6,489 bases of DNA. It comes from Acidobacteriota bacterium (lineage in GTDB: Bacteria; Acidobacteriota; Terriglobia; Terriglobales; Acidobacteriaceae). Location: assembly GCA_021801945.1 (NCBI GenBank), contig JAKABE010000195.1:1-6489 (forward strand), given 5' to 3'. The notes under the pieces are model-generated. The model ran no database searches. It was not told where the DNA came from and was given only the letters and a program-made list of their open reading frames with translations. Each line of letters begins with the position of its first letter. Position 1 is the stretch's first letter. Of this stretch, positions 1-6,489 are shown piece after piece. The position numbers and the translations under genes were made by a program.

Positions 1-3375
<3,375 letters not shown>

Positions 3376-3401
3376 GCCTGCTGCAGATCACAACCGGAAC
3401 C

Positions 3402-3434
3402 AAGGAAATCCCGCCGCGGCGGGATTTCCTTTTT
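3402..3434 (+). terminator. Rho-independent terminator after rpoC
   Basis: A perfect palindrome at 3402-3431 (arms AAGGAAATCCCGCC / GGCGGGATTTCCTT) is centred on GC at 3416-3417. Allowing a four-base loop, about 13 pairs remain. It runs directly into T3430-T3434 and begins 26 bases after the rpoC stop. This is a canonical intrinsic terminator that ends the rpoC transcription unit. The palindrome is symmetric, but the T-run is on the + strand only. Confidence 0.93.
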
Positions 3435-3519
3435 GGGGCGAGGTTGAGGGGATCGAGGCAGCGTCACGGACTCAGGCCTTTTTCCTTGGCTGTGGCTTCG
3501 GCGTGCCTGTAGCTGTGCC

Positions 3520-3546
3520 CTGACGCTGTCGTCATTGATGCGTCAG
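3520..3546. repeat. 7-bp inverted repeat with 13-base spacer, upstream of BON gene
   Basis: CTGACGC (3520-3526) and GCGTCAG (3540-3546) are exact reverse complements. The site lies about 145 bases before the BON gene start. It could be a dimeric regulator's operator or a small hairpin; a T-rich but interrupted stretch follows. No known operator consensus was recognised. Confidence 0.4.
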
Positions 3547-3630
3547 ATCTTGTATTTTCTACAGGTTGGGTAAGCCCTTGGATGCTGGCATGGCGCAAAA
3601 CTAACCGAAAGGAGTCTAATAGGAACAGAA

Positions 3631-3679
3631 CAGCCCAGGCGGGAAATCTCCGAAAGTTGTCTCACTCATCGGTGGGCTG
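3631..3679 (+). repeat. Inverted repeat in the 5' leader next to the Shine-Dalgarno
   Basis: CAGCCCA (3631-3637) pairs perfectly with TGGGCTG (3673-3679). A second inner pairing, CCGA (3650-3653) with TCGG (3669-3672), stacks directly on it, leaving a 12-base bulge on the 5' side. The last two bases of the 3' arm belong to the TGGAGGT ribosome binding site. If transcribed, the fold would sit against the translation start of the lipoprotein gene. A regulatory role is inferred only. Confidence 0.4.
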
Positions 3680-3684
3680 GAGGT
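3678..3684 (+). promoter_or_regulatory. Ribosome binding site of the BON lipoprotein gene
   Basis: TGGAGGT ends seven bases before ATG 3691. This strong Shine-Dalgarno fixes the start chosen for the lipoprotein, and the same start gives a clean N-terminal signal segment. Confidence 0.85.
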
Positions 3685-3690
3685 AGAGCC

Positions 3691-4764
3691 ATGAACGTGG
3701 GATTGTTGAGAGCATCTGTACTGAACACATTGGCTTTGGTGACGCTGGCCTTCGCGGTTGCCATTGCCGTGGGCTGCAGGCAGCAGGCGCCGGTAAGGAC
3801 CGACCAGCAGATTGCGACTGATGTTCAGGCGAAGATCCACAGTGAGAGTGCGCTGGCGGGTCAGAATATCCAAGTAAGCGTAGCCGGTGGCGTTGCGACC
3901 CTGAACGGAGTTGCGACGGATCCGGCGTCGCGCGCGCTGGCCGGCAATGATGCCGGTTCCGTGGCTGGCGTGAAGACAGTCGTGAATAACCTCACTGTGC
4001 AGCCGGAGACAGCCAGCGTCGCGCCCATGGAAGCAGCTCCCGAGCAGCGTCCTTCGCCGGCTCGGCGTCGCGCTCGAACGGCGTATGAACAGCCATCGCC
4101 CGCGCCTCCTGCGCCGGTTGATCAGTCTGCGCAACAAGCAGAGCCTGCGCCCCCTCCACCCCCTTCTGCGCCGGCTGAGCCGGTAGTGAAAGAGGTGACG
4201 CTGGCGGCAGGAACAAGGATTCCGGTAAGGATCACGGAGACGATGAGTTCGAAGGACGCTCAGCCGAACGATGTGTTCCATGGCACGTTGGCTACCGACC
4301 TGGGCAGCCAGGGTGTCATTGTGCTGCGGCAGGGCGCGGCGATTCTGGGGCGAGTGGTCGAAGTGCGCGAGGCCGCGCACTTCAAGGGCAGTGCTTTGCT
4401 CAGCCTGGAGCTGACCCAGATGATGGCGAACGGCAGGAAGATCGCGCTGGTGACGGAGCCTTATAACAAAGAAGGCGCGGCCAGAGGCAAGAACACGGTG
4501 GAGAAGGCCGCCGGAGGAGCCATCGTGGGTTCGATCATCGGCGCCATTGCCGGTGGTGGAAAAGGCGCGGCGGTCGGGGCTGCGGCGGGCGGTGCGGCCG
4601 GTACGGGCGTGAATGCGGCGACACGCGGGCAGCAAGTGGTCATCCCGTCGGAGACGTTGATCAGCTTCCGGCTGCAATCGCCCATCACGCTGACGGTTAC
4701 GATTCCGCCGGCGCGGGGAGCCGATTCGAACCAGTTCCCCGAACCGCAGTTGCAGCCTCGATAA
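3691..4764 (+). CDS. BON-domain lipoprotein with TrbI-like and glycine-zipper C-terminal region
   Basis: Predicted cell-envelope lipoprotein of 357 residues; the precise function is unknown. Residues 8-28 are a hydrophobic signal segment ending AVGC, a plausible though not ideal lipobox with C29 as the lipidated residue. Arg at +2 would not favour inner-membrane retention under the enteric rule. Residues 37-104 match a BON domain: the pattern DxxI...VxxKI, IQVSVAGGVATLNG and a closing GVKTVVNNLTV. BON domains are found in periplasmic and outer-membrane proteins such as OsmY and are thought to bind phospholipid or other envelope surfaces. Residues 105-165 are a Pro/Ala/Gln linker with five consecutive prolines (154-158). 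Residues 171-265 (TRIPVRITETMSSKDAQPND..., VLRQGAAILGRVVEV) resemble the beta-rich region of TrbI/VirB10-like proteins. Residues 274-306 are a Gly/Ala-rich glycine zipper able to span or oligomerise in membrane. The next gene starts 66 bases downstream past a hairpin. Lipoprotein and BON calls are fairly sure; the TrbI resemblance is by eye. Confidence 0.85.
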   Translation: MNVGLLRASVLNTLALVTLAFAVAIAVGCRQQAPVRTDQQIATDVQAKIHSESALAGQNIQVSVAGGVATLNGVATDPASRALAGNDAGSVAGVKTVVNNLTVQPETASVAPMEAAPEQRPSPARRRARTAYEQPSPAPPAPVDQSAQQAEPAPPPPPSAPAEPVVKEVTLAAGTRIPVRITETMSSKDAQPNDVFHGTLATDLGSQGVIVLRQGAAILGRVVEVREAAHFKGSALLSLELTQMMANGRKIALVTEPYNKEGAARGKNTVEKAAGGAIVGSIIGAIAGGGKGAAVGAAAGGAAGTGVNAATRGQQVVIPSETLISFRLQSPITLTVTIPPARGADSNQFPEPQLQPR

Positions 4765-4807
4765 AAGCCGCCTAGAGGGCCGTGCTGAGCGCGGCCCTTG
4801 GGCTTTT
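4763..4807 (+). terminator. Probable weak terminator between the BON gene and arginase
   Basis: An outer pairing AAAAGCC (4763-4769) / GGCTTTT (4801-4807) encloses a stronger inner stem AGGGCCG (4776-4782) / CGGCCCT (4792-4798) with a nine-base loop. The hairpin begins within the lipoprotein stop codon. Only four T follow the outer arm, so termination may be partial and some transcripts may continue into arginase. Confidence 0.65.
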
Positions 4808-4815
4808 CTGGTGCC

Positions 4816-4823
4816 GAGGGAGA
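4816..4823 (+). promoter_or_regulatory. Ribosome binding site deciding the arginase start
   Basis: GAGGGAGA lies seven bases before ATG 4831. It supports that ATG over the upstream in-frame TTG at 4798, which lies inside the terminator hairpin and has no Shine-Dalgarno. Confidence 0.75.
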
Positions 4824-4830
4824 CCTCTTG

Positions 4831-5820
4831 ATGCCGGTACATCGCAGAACATCCTTGGCGGCAGCGCAAAGTGGTGCTCATCCGCAGACCAGCGCGCAGA
4901 CAACGCCAGTCCGCAAGATTCGCTTGATCGGCGTGCCGCTGGACCTGGGCGCGAGCCGGCGCGGGGTGGATATGGGCCCTTCGGCGATCCGCGTGGCGGG
5001 ACTGGAGGCGCGGCTGGAGGCGCTGGGCCACCAGGTGAGCGATGGCGGCGATATTCGCGTGGAGATCGCGGAGACGCGCACTCCCGGCAAACAGAACGCG
5101 CGCTATCTCGAGGAGATTGCCGACATCTGCACGCGCACGGCAGAGGCCGTGGTGAAGACTCTGGAAGAGGGAGTGACGCCGCTGCTCGTAGGCGGCGACC
5201 ACTCTCTTGCGGCGGGCTCGGTGGCAGGAGTGGCCGAGTTCTACCGGCGGAGGGAACAGAAGATCGGCTTGATTTGGATGGATGCCCACGCCGACATCAA
5301 CACGCCGGAGACCACGCCTTCAGGCAACGTGCATGGAATGCCGTTGGCCGCGCTGCTGGGGCTGGGGCCAGACGTGCTCAAGAATATCTTCGGGTACGCG
5401 CCCAAGGTCGCCGCGGAAAATACGGTGCTCGTGGGAGTGCGCGACATCGATCGGGCTGAACGCGAAAACCTGCGCCGCGCGGGCTTGGTCAAGGTTTACA
5501 CCATGCGCGACATCGACGAGCGGGGCATGAGGGCAGTGATGGAAGAAGCACTGCGCGAAGCGGGGAGCGGGACAGCGGGCTACCACGTGTCGGTGGACAT
5601 GGACTGGATTGATCCCGAGGATGCGCCCGGCGTGGGCACGCCGGTGCGCGGCGGCGCGACGTACCGCGAGGCGCATCTGGCCATGGAGATCATTGCCGAT
5701 CACGGGCGGATGGTAAGCTTCGAGATCGTCGAGGTCAATCCGGTGATCGACGAACATAACCGCACAGCCGACCTGGCCGCAGGACTGGCCTGCTCGGTAT
5801 TCGGCAAGAAGATCCTTTGA
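4831..5820 (+). CDS. rocF: Arginase (L-arginine amidinohydrolase)
   Basis: Cytosolic binuclear-manganese ureohydrolase that splits L-arginine into L-ornithine and urea. The product is 329 residues, against about 300 for Bacillus RocF and 322 for human arginase I. The catalytic fold starts near residue 30 ([20 protein letters not shown]). Manganese ligands are visible as H124 in GGDHS, D151/H153/D155 in DAHAD, and D256/D258 in SVDMD. Residues that recognise the arginine alpha-amino and carboxylate groups in arginases are also present: N157, T162, S164, N166 and H168 in the [13 protein letters not shown] loop, D205 and E210 around RDIDRAE, and E301 in EVNP. This loop separates it from agmatinase and formimidoylglutamase. 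The C-terminal [11 protein letters not shown]...[10 protein letters not shown] block is typical of bacterial RocF. W259 stands where many arginases have Gly (DxDG). Residues 1-28 are a low-complexity extension outside the fold. No urease, transporter or ornithine aminotransferase gene lies nearby, so whether it serves catabolism or ornithine/polyamine supply cannot be told. Confidence 0.93.
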   Translation: MPVHRRTSLAAAQSGAHPQTSAQTTPVRKIRLIGVPLDLGASRRGVDMGPSAIRVAGLEARLEALGHQVSDGGDIRVEIAETRTPGKQNARYLEEIADICTRTAEAVVKTLEEGVTPLLVGGDHSLAAGSVAGVAEFYRRREQKIGLIWMDAHADINTPETTPSGNVHGMPLAALLGLGPDVLKNIFGYAPKVAAENTVLVGVRDIDRAERENLRRAGLVKVYTMRDIDERGMRAVMEEALREAGSGTAGYHVSVDMDWIDPEDAPGVGTPVRGGATYREAHLAMEIIADHGRMVSFEIVEVNPVIDEHNRTADLAAGLACSVFGKKIL

Positions 5821-5845
5821 GCGTTTCTAAAGGGTGAGGGAGATC

Positions 5846-5862
5846 CCCCGGCTTTGCCGGGG
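5846..5862. repeat. IS200 left-end hairpin
   Basis: CCCCGGC (5846-5852), loop TTT, GCCGGGG (5856-5862): a perfect seven-base-pair stem. It has the same apex (GC-TTT-GC) and C-rich/G-rich arms as the right-end hairpin, as expected of the imperfect palindromes bound by IS200-type TnpA. A GGAG lies at 5839-5842, three bases before the C-run (5845-5849) and four before the stem, where guide-type sequences occur in this family. Confidence 0.8.
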
Positions 5863-5875
5863 TGGCAGTAGCAGT

Positions 5876-5881
5876 TTGACA
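5876..5881 (+). promoter_or_regulatory. Perfect -35 hexamer in the IS left end, no clear -10
   Basis: TTGACA is an exact sigma-70 -35 box 68 bases before the tnpA start. At the 17-base spacing the -10 position reads AAGAAA, which is a poor match, so this alone would be a weak promoter. It fits the low tnpA expression known for IS200 elements, but promoter function is inferred. Confidence 0.35.
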
Positions 5882-5935
5882 TTTGCGTGAGTCCATCCAA
5901 GAAACTCCAATCGTGAGCCGACCAAAGCGCACGAC

Positions 5936-5943
5936 AAGGAGAA
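5936..5943 (+). promoter_or_regulatory. Ribosome binding site of tnpA
   Basis: AAGGAGAA precedes ATG 5949 with seven bases between AAGGAG and the start. It decides that start over an upstream in-frame TTG at 5883, which would add 22 residues that do not resemble the family N-terminus. Confidence 0.8.
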
Positions 5944-5948
5944 TCTGG

Positions 5949-6380
5949 ATGGACCGAATTGAGAGTCTAAGCCACTCTGTATGGGAGTGCAAATATCACG
6001 TAGCATTCATCGCCAAGTGCCGCCGCAAGGCGTTGTATGTTCAACTGCGGCGGCACTTGGGCGCAGTTTTCCGTCAATTGGCCGAGCAGAAGGAGAGCCG
6101 GGTGTTGGAAGGGCATCTGATGTCGGACCATGTGCATATGCTTCTTTCGATACCGCCGAAGTACGCGGTGTCGGAGGTGGTGGGCTACATCAAAGGTAAG
6201 AGCGCGATCCATTTGGCGCGTACCTACGGCGAGCGCAAGCAGAATTTCACAGGTCAGCACTTTTGGGCGCGCGGCTACTTCGTTTCAACGGTAGGGCGAG
6301 ATGAGGCGCAGATACGCGAGTACATCCGCAACCAGGAAGCTGAAGACAAGCGGCTGGACCAGCTGAACCTGTGGAAGTAG
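5949..6380 (+). CDS. tnpA: IS200/IS605-family transposase TnpA (HUH, Y1)
   Basis: Single-strand DNA transposase of 143 residues, the normal length for IS200-type TnpA (about 140-155). It works as a dimer, cleaving the top strand at both ends through a 5'-phosphotyrosine link. The HUH motif is HVH with H61 and H63 (sequence MSDHVHMLLSIPPKYAVS). The nucleophile is Y125 in IREYIRNQE, and Q129, four residues on, matches the third metal ligand seen in IS608 TnpA (Y127/Q131). The conserved N-terminal SHSVWECKYHVAF, the GYIKGKSAIHLA helix and GQHFWARGYFVSTVG are all present. The pattern is that of IS200 transposases, not of REP-associated transposases, which usually lack the C-terminal IRNQE form. 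The frame is intact with no missing catalytic residue. It lies alone in the element, with no tnpB partner. Weak expression is expected from the poor promoter in the left end. Confidence 0.95.
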   Translation: MDRIESLSHSVWECKYHVAFIAKCRRKALYVQLRRHLGAVFRQLAEQKESRVLEGHLMSDHVHMLLSIPPKYAVSEVVGYIKGKSAIHLARTYGERKQNFTGQHFWARGYFVSTVGRDEAQIREYIRNQEAEDKRLDQLNLWK

Positions 6381-6450
6381 CCACCGAAAGGTGGCCCCAA
6401 GCATATCGGGGCCGCGTTAGCGACCCCGCTCAAGCCGCTTTGAGCGGCTC
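6381..6450 (+). other. Structured non-coding stretch between tnpA stop and IS right end
   Basis: It starts immediately after the tnpA stop with CCACC-GAAA-GGTGG (6381-6394), a five-pair stem closed by a GNRA tetraloop. Next come CCCC (6395-6398), which can pair with GGGG (6408-6411), and that same GGGG can instead pair with CCCC (6424-6427) around a CGC-GTTA-GCG core. Last is either CCGCTCAA/TTGAGCGG (6426-6433 / 6440-6447) or AGCCGCT/AGCGGCT (6433-6439 / 6443-6449). No T-run follows, so it is not a standard intrinsic terminator. Function is unknown; candidates are transcript 3'-end protection, control of readthrough, or shaping of the single-stranded transposition substrate. Confidence 0.6.
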
Positions 6451-6461
6451 ACAACGTAAAG

Positions 6462-6480
6462 CCCCCAGCTTTGCTGGGGG
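6462..6480. repeat. IS200 right-end hairpin
   Basis: CCCCCAGC (6462-6469), loop TTT, GCTGGGGG (6473-6480): a perfect eight-base-pair stem. It mirrors the left-end hairpin with G:C to A:T swaps near the apex. The bases ATATTTACA that follow run to the window end and probably contain the right cleavage site, which cannot be placed exactly here. Confidence 0.8.
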
Positions 6481-6489
6481 ATATTTACA

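Larger units (their letters stand above)
3376..3690. other. Intergenic region between rpoC and the BON lipoprotein gene
   Basis: This 315-base gap carries no convincing coding frame. It holds the rpoC terminator at its left end, an inverted repeat CTGACGC / GCGTCAG (3520-3526 and 3540-3546), and a second inverted repeat CAGCCCA / TGGGCTG (3631-3637 and 3673-3679) that reaches the Shine-Dalgarno of the next gene. It should contain that gene's promoter, but I found no well-spaced -35/-10 pair. The best partial matches (TTGTAT at 3550, TTGGAT at 3578, TAATAG at 3617) do not pair at 16-18 bases. No tRNA or known riboswitch pattern was recognised. Confidence 0.6.
5839..6489 (+). mobile_element. 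IS200/IS605-family insertion sequence (single-gene IS200 type)
   Basis: The element is defined by a Y1/HUH transposase gene flanked by two related subterminal hairpins: left 5846-5862 and right 6462-6480. Such elements lack terminal inverted repeats and do not duplicate the target; they move as single-stranded circles and insert 3' of a short target motif. No tnpB is present, so it is of the IS200 rather than the IS605 subgroup. Exact ends are not determined: the left tip lies between the arginase stop (5820) and the left hairpin, and the right tip lies at or just beyond the window end. The transposase frame is intact, so the element may be active. Confidence 0.85.

Noticed and set aside
3622..3650. 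ECF-type promoter (GGAAC with downstream TCTC)
   Set aside because: The spacing of 20 bases is too long for a -35 GGAAC / -10 TCT pair, and there is no other support.
4798..4830. TTG start extending arginase by 11 residues
   Set aside because: It lies within the terminator-like hairpin and lacks a Shine-Dalgarno; ATG 4831 has GAGGGAGA at good spacing.
3616..5289. 557-codon open frame on the minus strand
   Set aside because: It runs antisense through the lipoprotein gene, the gap and half of arginase. The product is Arg/His-rich with no recognisable domain, as expected from GC-rich antisense frames, and both opposing genes have clear family motifs.
4782..5459. 225-codon + strand frame overlapping arginase
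   Set aside because: It is out of frame with arginase, whose active-site motifs are intact; the product is Gly/Arg-rich low complexity.
5883..5948. Upstream TTG start extending TnpA by 22 residues
   Set aside because: The extension is Arg-rich, does not resemble IS200 transposase N-termini and has no ribosome binding site, whereas ATG 5949 has a strong AAGGAG at ideal spacing.
6381..6489. CRISPR repeats or a TnpB-type guide RNA from the clustered hairpins
   Set aside because: The hairpins are not repeated units with spacers, and no tnpB, iscB or cas gene is present. IS200-type right-end structure explains the terminal hairpin.

Overview
The window looks like chromosomal DNA from a GC-rich Gram-negative bacterium, most likely a member of the Acidobacteriota. 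This assignment is an inference. It rests on the RpoC sequence, on a lipoprotein architecture (BON domain, proline-rich linker, TrbI/VirB10-like strand region, glycine zipper) that I associate with acidobacterial genomes, and on an IS200-type transposase that resembles elements common in that phylum. No 16S rRNA gene is present to settle it.

Layout, all genes on the + strand: (1) 1-3375, the C-terminal ~80% of rpoC, cut by the left window edge and closed by a textbook intrinsic terminator at 3402-3434. (2) 3435-3690, a non-coding leader with two inverted repeats; the second abuts the ribosome binding site of the next gene. (3) 3691-4764, a predicted 357-residue lipoprotein with a BON domain and a glycine zipper, followed by a weaker terminator-like hairpin. 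(4) 4831-5820, an arginase (RocF type) with all recognisable manganese and arginine-binding residues. (5) ~5839-6489, a single-gene IS200/IS605-family element whose left and right subterminal hairpins match each other in design (a C-rich arm, GC-TTT-GC apex, G-rich arm), with a 143-residue HUH/Y1 transposase between them and a structured ~80-nt stretch before the right-end hairpin.

The genes do not form an obvious single pathway. rpoC ends its own transcription unit. The lipoprotein and arginase lie in tandem but are separated by a hairpin, so they may be separate or only partly coupled units. The IS element sits within about 20 bases of the arginase stop codon and does not break any visible gene. 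I see no CRISPR array, tRNA, rRNA or defence system. The observations most worth a second look are the multi-domain lipoprotein and the mutually exclusive RNA folds between tnpA and the right end of the IS element.
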